This document shows, one piece after another, positions 1-7,569 of a stretch of DNA of 18,587 nucleotides. The notes beneath the pieces are model-generated. The model did no database searches and was not told where the DNA came from. It saw only the letters and a program-made list of their open reading frames with translations. Location: contig JALHLL010000041.1 in the NCBI GenBank assembly GCA_022844575.1, positions 1 through 18,587 on the forward strand, read 5' to 3'. The first letter of the stretch is position 1, and the number at the start of each line of letters is the position of its first letter. The position numbers were made by a program, and so were the translations under genes. This DNA comes from a bacterium. Its GTDB lineage: Bacteria > Bacteroidota > Ignavibacteria > Kapaibacteriales > UBA961.

Positions 1-1187
1 ATCATGACAAGCGCAGGTATATTGATGCCGGAGCATGGGGTAATGAAGACGAAGAACAGTATGGGTGCATAATTAAAGGATCGACAGACAACACAAATAT
101 GTGGGAGGAAGTTGGGGATGTAGATTTCAGAGTTAATGCCAATAATGCCTCTGACGGTGAAATAAGACTACACCCCGGATTTTGGGCGCAAGAAGGGTGT
201 AGATTTCATGCCTATATCAAGCCGAAAATGTCAACAATACCAAAGTCTTCAACAGATTTTGCGGCTGATTTCTCCGGAACCACTAAAGCAGCTCGCCTAA
301 GTAGCTTACAAACGAAATGGAACCTTACCGACGATCTTGTCCGACATTTTTCCGATGCAAGTAATACGAATGTTGATATTGTAGCGGATGGTTTGAGAAT
401 GAGAGTATCCCCAATGTGGCATTACCCAAACCCTACAAGCAACAATCCTGTTGAGGCGACCAGAAGAGAAGCAAAACTTCCGGAGTACGTTCTATTTGCT
501 AAGGATCATTTGTATACATCCGATGAACCGAATGGTCGATACGATTCATACGTAAAGATGTGTACTAAAGGGGGTATAAGAGTATGTCCGTGGTTTATGC
601 TTAACTCAGGAGGAGATTATGAGATTGAACTTGATGTACCGGAACAGAATGTTTATATCGGTCCTGTGGACCCCAACGCTACTATTAATTGTACTGGATA
701 TTCAGATGGGTTCGACAATCAGGAAGGTACATTTGGTTCTTTAAACACAGCTACTAATGTTGGTTGTCGCAATCAAGTATTATGGGGGCATGTACGCTGG
801 TTTGATGCCGCAAGACAAAAGGAACTTCATATTACAGGTGGCAATAGCGGTCCTCCTAATGCTGCATTTCCTATTTATAATAAGGATTTTTGCCAAGATC
901 CAACCGGTGCTTGTTTTAATCTGTACTCGATGGAGGTTGAGCAAGAAGAAATAAGATTTTTGTTGAATGACTGTGTCGTGGGGAGAATACCATCTTTTAA
1001 TAAAACGCAAACTCGTGAATATGTAAACCCGCTCGAACATTCAAGAGGTACTCCGTATTGGATATTAATGGGTAGTGTTCCATTACTTACAGGTAAGGAA
1101 AAGATTTGTGCTTTTCAAAGTGATACCGGTGGGAATGACGAAACTATCTACAAGTTCACTAAAACATATGATATGACAAAATGGTAA
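1..1187 (+). CDS. Secreted protein, 5'-truncated: coathanger-stack-like segment plus GH16-like domain
   Basis: The frame is open from base 3 with no stop before TAA at 1185-1187, so the gene begins upstream and the ATG at 99 is internal. Early on, around 165-225, the protein reads IRLHPGF...EGCRFHAYIKP, which fits the I-x-L-x-PGF-x-A-x-x-G-x-x-F-x-A-x-I pattern of the coathanger-stack motif common in Bacteroidetes surface proteins. The rest follows the order of family 16 glycoside hydrolases: a 'DGLRMRV' strand, then 'NGRYDSYVKM', a Trp-containing strand, then ELDVPE at 627-644, matching the ExDxxE catalytic motif (two Glu and the central Asp kept, but Pro where the family has a hydrophobic residue). 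A late segment, LYSMEVEQEEIRFLLND, resembles the GH16 'Y-x-x-E-W-x-x-x-x-I-x-F-x-V-D-G' strand. It is rich in Cys and has no T9SS tail at its C-terminus. If active it would cut beta-glucans or galactans outside the cell. The lectin-like fold is more certain than the activity. Confidence 0.6.
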   Translation, partial: HDKRRYIDAGAWGNEDEEQYGCIIKGSTDNTNMWEEVGDVDFRVNANNASDGEIRLHPGFWAQEGCRFHAYIKPKMSTIPKSSTDFAADFSGTTKAARLSSLQTKWNLTDDLVRHFSDASNTNVDIVADGLRMRVSPMWHYPNPTSNNPVEATRREAKLPEYVLFAKDHLYTSDEPNGRYDSYVKMCTKGGIRVCPWFMLNSGGDYEIELDVPEQNVYIGPVDPNATINCTGYSDGFDNQEGTFGSLNTATNVGCRNQVLWGHVRWFDAARQKELHITGGNSGPPNAAFPIYNKDFCQDPTGACFNLYSMEVEQEEIRFLLNDCVVGRIPSFNKTQTREYVNPLEHSRGTPYWILMGSVPLLTGKEKICAFQSDTGGNDETIYKFTKTYDMTKW

Positions 1188-1230
1188 AAACCATATATGA
1201 ACAAATTACTATAAACTATTGGAAAAAAAT

Positions 1231-4200
1231 ATGAATGCCTTGCGAATAAAAAGAATATCAATATTTCTTCTTGTAGTATTAATGTACGTTAATATTACAG
1301 ATGCGATAAGTCAGGATCGGTGGCAGGAGCTTGAGACTCTTAATCAAACGGGTAATGTAATTGCTGCTTCAGGAAACGCTAACATTTTCGATATTGCATG
1401 GGTTGGTAATAACAAAATAATTGCCGTCGGCGGAGCAGGATTAATTATTAAAGGTGAAAAAGTTAGTAATGTATGGCAATGGAAACGAAAAATTGTTAAC
1501 ACCAACACTGATTTCAGATTTCAAAATGTATGTGCAATGAATAGGGATCCCGATTGTGTGGCAAATCCGGCAAATAATTATAATCAATTGGAATCTCCAC
1601 AACATACAAACTACGTTAATATCTACAATCGAGACCGAAAAATTAATTTGTATTCGGTAGCTGTGAATGATAGTAATCACATAATGATTGTTGGAGATAA
1701 CGAGAATGGAAGGTTTATACGCGGATCGTTTACCTTAACCGCACCGCAACTTCTGGTATCTAAAAATGAAGGGGAAAACTGGGTACAACTTATGAGACCA
1801 TCCAATGTAAATTTTTCTACGTTGGTAAATGCGACTCAAGATGTAAGAGATGGTATTGCACGTAGTCTAGGGCAACATTTCTGTCAGGCCCCGACACCGC
1901 CGCAAACTGCGTTCATAGAACAAAATATAAATCAACAGTTTTCCGGTTTAGTACTGGTAAGTGTAACGGCAACCAGCCTACGAGATGGCGGGTGGGTAGT
2001 GTGTGGAAACATAAATGGCCATGGAATTATAATTTTTATTCCTAGTAACCCCGGTAACAATGCAACAGCATTCTCTCCGGGATTATTTAACGGTTGTGCT
2101 TGGGAGGTTATCTACTATGATGAACGGGATAATTCCGGATACCGAAGTGTAGTTGCAGCCAACAATAACATTTACTGTGTTAATCGTTTTGATGTTCCGA
2201 ATGTGGGCAAAATTAATGAAATGAATGTATTTGGTTTCTCAGGCGGAGTCTGGACAAGAGTCCCTTTCACAAACAATGCTGATTTTGACCCTTTGAGTGT
2301 TAACGTTGATAGAAGTAATAATATTATTTGTACAGGTGCTCAATCAGGGCTGGGCCTTTTTGATCCATTTAGAGCTTCATGTGTGAAGCAATTCTCCGCA
2401 AGCAGCGGTTGGGGTGCAGATATTGTACCTATCGCCGCGAATAACAGATGGAGATTTGGCAGAGTACCTTGTTTTGTATCTACGAATACGAATAAAGGTT
2501 ACATGATTGCGGACTTTGGAAATATGGTGAAGTTAGAAACAACCTCACCTAATACTATGTCATTCCAAAATGTTTACAGAAGTAATGTACATGTTGAACT
2601 TGCACCAAGAGAGCGCTTATATTGTGCCGAGGCATCACCTGATGGTAGTACATTAGCTGTTGGAGGTGCATTCGGGAATCTGTGGATGATGGATTTAAAT
2701 TCATCCGGAGAGATAAATACCAATTCAATAGCTCTTAAATCTACAAACAATGAATGGTTGGAAGAAATATTTGACATGACACCTGTAAGAAAGATGGACA
2801 ATACATACAGAGTATGGATGGCAGGAGAAAAAGGTACAGTTCAATACTTAGATTTTAATGCTGACGGGAGTAATATAAGCAGACATAGGGCACCTTCTTT
2901 TACTCAAAATAACCTATACGGAGTACAGAACGGAATTTACGGGATGTTTCTTCAAGAGGTACCCCAATCTATTCCCCCAATCAAGAAACTGTGGCTAGTG
3001 GGACAAAATAATACGATCGTTAGCGGTGATTTATCGGAGGGAGATATGCCGGTTTGGAAGCAGGTAGATTACAAAAACATTAAAAGAGTCGACAACAATC
3101 CTTTCAATATAGGAACATCATACCAGAATATCCACTTTAAGTCTATTGCGTTTTCTTCTGATCATCCGTGTTTGGGTTATGCTGTAGCGGGGGCCTCCAG
3201 AATATTTAAGACACAAGATGGAGGAGGGACTTGGACACAAGTAGATCTGACAGCATCAACAGGCGGTACTTTATATAATTTTTATAAAATTATATACATT
3301 AGTAATCCTAAAAGTACAGGCGGTACAATTCTTACAGGTACCGGAAGATTTGTGATTGTGGGGGAAGGGGTTGTTTTGCTTAGGAATGTTCTGTGGGGTG
3401 GCATAAATGGTGATCCATGTCAACAAACAGTGGCAGATACTTGGATACTCAAACAAGCTGGTACTGGTAACGGAATAACTTTGTTGGCTCCTGCAGCGGC
3501 AGCGAATAACGACTGCAGTCGACGACACTTGTTTCCAGTTGCACCTGCACCTAATGCGAATGCCCCGCAGCAAAGAGCAGTAATGTCTGCTGCGAGATTT
3601 ACATTAAGAGATGTAACTCCTGTTTTTGCGGGAACGAATAGAATACTTGTAGGTGTTGGTTATGTTAATAATGCAAGGTTAAAAGAAAATAGTGCACCGT
3701 GGAGTAACCCACTTGCAACAATTATTGTTTCTACGAATGATGGTAACACTTGGACGGAACGCCATCCGGTTTACCGTGAAGGCCGTTGGGGAGTAGGATC
3801 AATTGAGTTTCATAGTGGAGGAGGAGAAGAGAAAAACAATGCCGGTCCAATGCTGTTTGGTATTACCAAATATGAAGAAGCGACTCGTTCTAGGATCTGG
3901 ACTTGCGGGTCCTCCGGATATATTCTGTATTCTGACGAGGGTCAAAGATCTAACCAACAAATTCAAACGCCATGCGCTACTACAGTGACTGTGCCGATAA
4001 TGCGTTGGGGACATTTTAGGAATCCTCAAATGAACACTCAAACTCTTAACACTTTAAACACAATCTGCGCAGTACCTACAAGTACAGCTCAACCGCTATT
4101 AATAGCTGCAGGTTCTATGGGGGTTGTTATTTCTACAACTGACAATAACGGTGGTTTAGGAAAAGGGACATCAGAGGAACAGAATAATTTATCAAATGGT

Positions 4201-4479
4201 GAAAAAATGCTGACTGTGTCACCAAATCCGGCATATGGTAATAATGGTAGCATTTCGGTACGATACTCAGGAACTAATGATATGAATAGCGTTTCATGTA
4301 CTGTTGAGCTACTTGATAATATAGGTCAAACATTACTTAAACAACCATTTGTTTTAACAGGAGGTGGAGCGAATCTGACGACAGAAATATCAACTGAAGG
4401 TTTAAGTTCCGGATTGTATTATATTTGTGTAAGAACAGAGACAAGTACGCTATGCGAAAAAGTTATCATTAACAAATAA
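1231..4479 (+). CDS. T9SS-exported beta-propeller/Asp-box (BNR-like) surface protein
   Basis: The 1082-residue protein starts at ATG 1231, which gives a clean signal peptide: basic MNALRIKRI, then a hydrophobic run, with cleavage near residue 25. A TTG at 1219 in the same frame would only add four residues. The body has several Asp-box-type turns: SKNEGENW (about residue 177), KTQDGGGTW (about 660), STNDGNTW (about 834), and a weaker SDEGQRS (about 900). Together with repeated G-x-x-G-x-I/V strands they suggest one or more beta-propellers of the sialidase/Ycf48-like type. No catalytic sialidase Arg triad is evident. Residues from about 993 to the end form a type A T9SS sorting domain: VSPNPA, a beta-rich middle, the GLSSGLYYI motif, and a terminal KVIINK. 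That domain directs outer-membrane translocation and surface attachment or release. The gene lies 43 bases after the GH16-like gene and 4 bases before the GT87 gene, so the three are probably cotranscribed. The ligand or substrate is unknown. Confidence 0.88.
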   Translation: MNALRIKRISIFLLVVLMYVNITDAISQDRWQELETLNQTGNVIAASGNANIFDIAWVGNNKIIAVGGAGLIIKGEKVSNVWQWKRKIVNTNTDFRFQNVCAMNRDPDCVANPANNYNQLESPQHTNYVNIYNRDRKINLYSVAVNDSNHIMIVGDNENGRFIRGSFTLTAPQLLVSKNEGENWVQLMRPSNVNFSTLVNATQDVRDGIARSLGQHFCQAPTPPQTAFIEQNINQQFSGLVLVSVTATSLRDGGWVVCGNINGHGIIIFIPSNPGNNATAFSPGLFNGCAWEVIYYDERDNSGYRSVVAANNNIYCVNRFDVPNVGKINEMNVFGFSGGVWTRVPFTNNADFDPLSVNVDRSNNIICTGAQSGLGLFDPFRASCVKQFSASSGWGADIVPIAANNRWRFGRVPCFVSTNTNKGYMIADFGNMVKLETTSPNTMSFQNVYRSNVHVELAPRERLYCAEASPDGSTLAVGGAFGNLWMMDLNSSGEINTNSIALKSTNNEWLEEIFDMTPVRKMDNTYRVWMAGEKGTVQYLDFNADGSNISRHRAPSFTQNNLYGVQNGIYGMFLQEVPQSIPPIKKLWLVGQNNTIVSGDLSEGDMPVWKQVDYKNIKRVDNNPFNIGTSYQNIHFKSIAFSSDHPCLGYAVAGASRIFKTQDGGGTWTQVDLTASTGGTLYNFYKIIYISNPKSTGGTILTGTGRFVIVGEGVVLLRNVLWGGINGDPCQQTVADTWILKQAGTGNGITLLAPAAAANNDCSRRHLFPVAPAPNANAPQQRAVMSAARFTLRDVTPVFAGTNRILVGVGYVNNARLKENSAPWSNPLATIIVSTNDGNTWTERHPVYREGRWGVGSIEFHSGGGEEKNNAGPMLFGITKYEEATRSRIWTCGSSGYILYSDEGQRSNQQIQTPCATTVTVPIMRWGHFRNPQMNTQTLNTLNTICAVPTSTAQPLLIAAGSMGVVISTTDNNGGLGKGTSEEQNNLSNGEKMLTVSPNPAYGNNGSISVRYSGTNDMNSVSCTVELLDNIGQTLLKQPFVLTGGGANLTTEISTEGLSSGLYYICVRTETSTLCEKVIINK

Positions 4480-4483
4480 ACAC

Positions 4484-5782
4484 ATGGTAAAATTGAAGAG
4501 CAAGATACTCTATTCTATTACCGTAATTATTGCAAGTTGTGCAATATTGTATGGATTGTCATATACTGCTAATAAATACTATATACCGGTTTTAAAAGGT
4601 GAAGAAATTTACACCGATTACTCGGTATATTATGAAGCAGCACAGAATTTTGGACAAGAAGCGAATAGTACTTATCGTTCTTCAGCACCTCATGAAAAAG
4701 GCGGATCATTTAATTATCCGCCTTTTTCGCTTGTCTTGTTTTATCCTTTATCTTTTTTGTCTTTTCCCGTTTCATATACTCTTTTTTCTATAGTTAACAC
4801 ACTGTGTTGTGTTGCTGTTGGTTGGCTCACACTCAAAATTATGAAAGAGTACTCTACCTATAGAATAGGGTTCCGGAAAGAAATGTTCTTTCTGTTTTTG
4901 TGCATGGGGTTAGCACCAGTTGTACAAAACGCCAAACATGCACAAATAAACGGAATAATTGCACTCATATCAATTGGCGCAATCTATCTGGCTTTAAGAA
5001 AAAATTATGTGATAGCCATGGTACTTGTATCAATCGGATTCGGTTTGAAACTTTATCCGATACTCTTAGCAATACCGATAGCTACATTGATACCGTTTGA
5101 GAAAGAAGAGAAGAATAAATTCAAGATTATAATGTTTTCCTTACTCGGATTTCTGGGAGTTCAAGTACTATCGTTACTAATGATACCCTTATCATTGTAT
5201 GAATACTACTTTACGGAGTATATAGCTTTATTATCAAACTATACTTGTTTAAGTGGTTTTAATCAATCTTTCTCAGGAATAATGATGAGATTGTTAACAC
5301 CGGATTTTAATGCGGGTACATGGCAGATTGTTGAGATTATGCCCATCTTAAAAATTATCACAATATTGATGCAACTTATAGGTATCGGATATATAATTTA
5401 TTCGATTAAAAAGAAAGATAATTTGTTATATACTTTCTGTTTGAGTACGTTAATAATGGTTAGTATGCCTTTATTTAGTCCGTTGGGTTGGGAGTATGTA
5501 TATGTTTTGTGTTTGCCATTTCTTGGCATTGCATACGTTTTAGGTTATGCGGATACAAAAAGCAGAAATCCGATCACGTTATTGACAAGTATTACTCTTA
5601 TTGCTTTTTGCATTCCGAAATTAGGTGACGATACTCTTGTACGTTTACAAACAAAATATCCCGATTTTTTGTTTCACATATATTATTCGCGTTGGTTCTT
5701 TTTGATAATAGTATTATCAATAATAGTATATCGTGTTATTGTTGCCGATATAAAGCAGAAGCAATTTTTACCCAAGTCCTAA
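4484..5782 (+). CDS. GT87/DUF2029-type polytopic glycosyltransferase
   Basis: The 432-residue protein is hydrophobic, with roughly ten membrane-spanning segments including one at residues 8-28. The first loop after TM1 carries the family hallmarks: TDYSVYYEAA with Asp45, the usual catalytic-acid position in GT-C enzymes of this group, and NYPPF at residues 77-81. Later FGLKLYP matches the conserved 'K-x-x-P' segment. Family members use polyprenyl-phosphate sugars as donors and act on the periplasmic face of the inner membrane; the best known are mycobacterial mannosyltransferases. The start codon lies 4 bases past the stop of the T9SS protein gene, with only an A-rich leader and no Shine-Dalgarno site. 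It ends 19 bases from the convergent GT4 gene. The donor sugar and acceptor cannot be read from the sequence. A role in surface polysaccharide or in glycosylating exported protein is inferred from context. Confidence 0.75.
   Translation: MVKLKSKILYSITVIIASCAILYGLSYTANKYYIPVLKGEEIYTDYSVYYEAAQNFGQEANSTYRSSAPHEKGGSFNYPPFSLVLFYPLSFLSFPVSYTLFSIVNTLCCVAVGWLTLKIMKEYSTYRIGFRKEMFFLFLCMGLAPVVQNAKHAQINGIIALISIGAIYLALRKNYVIAMVLVSIGFGLKLYPILLAIPIATLIPFEKEEKNKFKIIMFSLLGFLGVQVLSLLMIPLSLYEYYFTEYIALLSNYTCLSGFNQSFSGIMMRLLTPDFNAGTWQIVEIMPILKIITILMQLIGIGYIIYSIKKKDNLLYTFCLSTLIMVSMPLFSPLGWEYVYVLCLPFLGIAYVLGYADTKSRNPITLLTSITLIAFCIPKLGDDTLVRLQTKYPDFLFHIYYSRWFFLIIVLSIIVYRVIVADIKQKQFLPKS
4694..4728 (+). other. Terminator-like perfect hairpin inside the GT87 gene
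   Basis: The left arm GAAAAAGGCGGAT (4694-4706) is exactly complementary to ATCCGCCTTTTTC (4716-4728) across a 9-base loop. The stem is 13 bp with a GC-rich GGCGGA core. Its right arm ends in a T5 run, and the downstream DNA stays T-rich. This is the shape of an intrinsic terminator, but it lies at codons 71-82 of the glycosyltransferase and encodes the conserved KGG...YPPF stretch. Transcription past it is needed for the full protein, so it could act as a partial attenuator or mRNA-processing site. Gly (GGN) and Pro (CCN) codons are naturally complementary, so chance pairing is a real alternative. Confidence 0.5.
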
Positions 5783-5801
5783 AGGTTCCGATTAAGCAAT
5801 G

Positions 5802-6989
5802 TCAAATGGAATTCACCACATTAATCACTCTTTGAGCATTGTGCTTCCATGAATATGTGGAAACGGCATCATAGCGTGCATTTTTGCCAAGTTGTTTACA
5901 CAATGTAGGGTTCTCGGCAAGGTTTAGTATTTTATTTGCCAAATCCTGTGGGTTTCTTTGTTCGGCAATAATGCCGTTAGAACCGTCTTTTATTATATCT
6001 GCAATTTGCCCGACACCGGAAGCAATAATTGCTTTACCCATTCCCATATATTCGAACAGTTTTGTGGGTGAACCGAAAAACAATGTGCCGTCCGTATTTT
6101 CCGTATGCGGACTTAGTAAAATAGGGCATAATGATAAATAGGAAGGTACAAGATGATGTTTTACCGTACCGAGTAAGGTGACATGGTCGGCAACACCATC
6201 ATCATGAAGTATTTTTTCTACATTACCTCTCAACTTTCCATCGCCTATAAGCACAAAATGAATATTCGGGTTTTTGCGAACCGCATGAATAACGGATTGT
6301 GCGAGTACTTCCACTCCATGCCATTCACCAAATGTGCCGACAAATCCACATAGTGTTTTTCCTTGCCAGCGTGTTTGTAATGGTGTCGGTAACTCGGAGA
6401 AAAACTGCTCACTATCAATTTCATCAGTAAAGGCATCGATATCAACACCGTTCGGGTTTACATGAATTTTATCAGGTGGTAGATTGAACAATCGTATTAA
6501 GTCGTTTTTCAATACATCCGAGACTACCATAATTGCATCTGCTGCATGAAAATGAACATCTTCGCATCGACGAAGAATATCATCGAAAAAAAGTTTTGCC
6601 CAATTTCTTTTCCACCACCATTCGCTGTTGTTTGCTTCGAGAATAAAGGGAAGATTATGCTTTTTGGCTATTGCAGAGGGCGAATGTATAAACTCGCTAT
6701 GGCGTTGATAGATAAAATCCGGTTTTAGCTCGCGAATAAGGTGTGGCAGTCTTTTATTCAGCACATTATTGTATGCAAGGCAAGGAATCTCAGGAAAATT
6801 GATAAATAACTTAGGGTATTCTATTAGTCGGAAAGGATATTTACCTTCGGGATAACACTGTGCCGATGCCGTTAAAGTCATCGTATGTCCAAGTTGTTCC
6901 ATGCCATCAAGGAATCCGGCAATATGCGAAAATGAGCCGCCTGTATTGAGATGCCCGAAGAAATCGGTTCGTAGAAAAATAGCGTCCAT
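5802..6989 (-). CDS. GT4-family (GT-B fold) glycosyltransferase
   Basis: This 395-residue retaining glycosyltransferase most likely makes cell-surface polysaccharide in the cytoplasm. The N-terminal half has the GT4 acceptor-side pattern: a start with FFGHLNTGGSFSHI (Gly-rich loop, residues 11-23), 'YQRHSEF' (94-100), and 'AADAIMVVSD' (149-158). This leads to 'NPNGVD' (178-183), where the nucleotide-sugar domain begins. The C-terminal domain shows GTFGEWHG (218-225), FVLIGDG (245-251) and SPTKLFEYMGMGKAIIAS (307-324), the donor-binding region with its conserved Glu. The first Glu of the usual EX7E pair is replaced in the GT4 subgroup that uses 'SPTKLFEYM'. Length and completeness are normal. 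The gene starts 3 bases after the stop of the small protein upstream on the same strand, so the two form an operon. It has no Shine-Dalgarno site. The sugar specificity cannot be told. Confidence 0.88.
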   Translation of the reverse strand: MDAIFLRTDFFGHLNTGGSFSHIAGFLDGMEQLGHTMTLTASAQCYPEGKYPFRLIEYPKLFINFPEIPCLAYNNVLNKRLPHLIRELKPDFIYQRHSEFIHSPSAIAKKHNLPFILEANNSEWWWKRNWAKLFFDDILRRCEDVHFHAADAIMVVSDVLKNDLIRLFNLPPDKIHVNPNGVDIDAFTDEIDSEQFFSELPTPLQTRWQGKTLCGFVGTFGEWHGVEVLAQSVIHAVRKNPNIHFVLIGDGKLRGNVEKILHDDGVADHVTLLGTVKHHLVPSYLSLCPILLSPHTENTDGTLFFGSPTKLFEYMGMGKAIIASGVGQIADIIKDGSNGIIAEQRNPQDLANKILNLAENPTLCKQLGKNARYDAVSTYSWKHNAQRVINVVNSI

Positions 6990-6992
6990 TGT

Positions 6993-7394
6993 TTACTTTT
7001 TTTCCTTTATTCCACGATAAAATAGTACTGACCACGATTGAAGTACAATCCCGACCGAGGCGATAATCTCTACTACTAAGCGTAATGATTCTACAAATAT
7101 CGTATGGAGTGGGGTGTAATCGGAACGATTTCCGTTCTCATCGGCAAGGAAACCTTTTGTTTTACCGGAAAGTAACATTATCCCTTTTAATATCTGGTGA
7201 TATCTCTGTAAGTTCATCTGCTTCATTCCGAATACAATAGTCTCCGAAGGCGTTTGCTTCAGCAATTTGATAGTAGAAGAGATGGAGAGTAACTGCTTTT
7301 CGGAAAAGGGTATTACCTTTGTGTGAGATGGCAAATTATTTCGCGAAATAATTGTTGCCGAATCACCGGAAATAAGAAACAGAGTATATGACAT
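6993..7394 (-). CDS. Small protein of unknown function with a C-terminal membrane segment
   Basis: This 133-residue frame ends 3 bases before the GT4 start codon, and that spacing is the main reason to believe it. I do not recognise a named family. The middle is mixed polar with 'FGMKQMNLQRYHQILKG' (residues 55-71, amphipathic and basic) and 'GFLADENGNRSDYTP', which looks like a folded soluble segment. Near the C-terminus a hydrophobic stretch (about residues 104-127, VVEIIASVGIVLQSW) could insert in the membrane, followed by a basic end, RGIKEKK. The start ATG has no ribosome-binding site but sits in A/T-rich DNA, as is usual here. Tight coupling with a glycosyltransferase suggests a partner or membrane tether in glycan assembly, which is inference. 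Confidence 0.6.
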   Translation of the reverse strand: MSYTLFLISGDSATIISRNNLPSHTKVIPFSEKQLLSISSTIKLLKQTPSETIVFGMKQMNLQRYHQILKGIMLLSGKTKGFLADENGNRSDYTPLHTIFVESLRLVVEIIASVGIVLQSWSVLFYRGIKEKK

Positions 7395-7487
7395 ACTATA
7401 GTTATAATCAGTAGTTATACTATAAAAACATGGTGCAAGTTATGTATTCACTCTGAACATGCAAAAAAGGATTGCAGGAACTTACTG

Positions 7488-7519
7488 TCTGCCCGCTATA
7501 TCGTATTTGCGTAAATTTG
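7488..7519 (+). promoter_or_regulatory. Bacteroidetes-type promoter for gatB
   Basis: TAAATTTG at 7512-7519 is an exact match to the -7 consensus TAnnTTTG of the Bacteroidetes primary sigma factor. Twenty bases upstream, TCTG at 7488-7491 is an imperfect version of the -33 TTTG. Transcription would begin near 7525, leaving a leader of about 45 bases before the ATG at 7570. Confidence 0.5.
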
Positions 7520-7529
7520 CGTAAATATG
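7502..7529 (+). repeat. Three helically phased near-repeats over the gatB promoter
   Basis: CGTATTTG (7502-7509), CGTAAATTTG (7510-7519) and CGTAAATATG (7520-7529) follow one another almost exactly once per helical turn. The middle copy contains the -7 element. They could be an operator or simply a by-product of a duplicated -7 region. Confidence 0.4.
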
Positions 7530-7569
7530 CCGTTCATAGGCAATGTGTAAAGAAAGTATATTTAGTTTC

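Larger units (their letters stand above)
7395..7569. promoter_or_regulatory. Divergent intergenic control region
   Basis: These 175 bases separate the leftward glycan genes from rightward gatB, so both promoters must lie here unless transcription enters from further away. Next to the leftward start are two copies of AGTTATA (7400-7406 and 7413-7419) in a very AT-rich patch. On the gatB side are the promoter and 10-base repeats listed separately. No clear TAnnTTTG element was found facing left. Confidence 0.5.

Noticed and set aside
1181..1194. Five-bp hairpin ATGGT-AAAA-ACCAT at the end of the first gene
   Set aside because: Too short and not followed by a T-run; likely chance in AT-rich DNA.
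3271..4041. Minus-strand frames of 80-100 codons within the T9SS protein gene
   Set aside because: No start context, no recognisable protein features, and fully overlapped by a convincing gene.
7397..7424. Possible inverted repeat TATAGT/ACTATA before the leftward small gene
   Set aside because: The pairing is out of register beyond 6 bp; only the direct AGTTATA pair is exact, and low-complexity AT sequence explains it.
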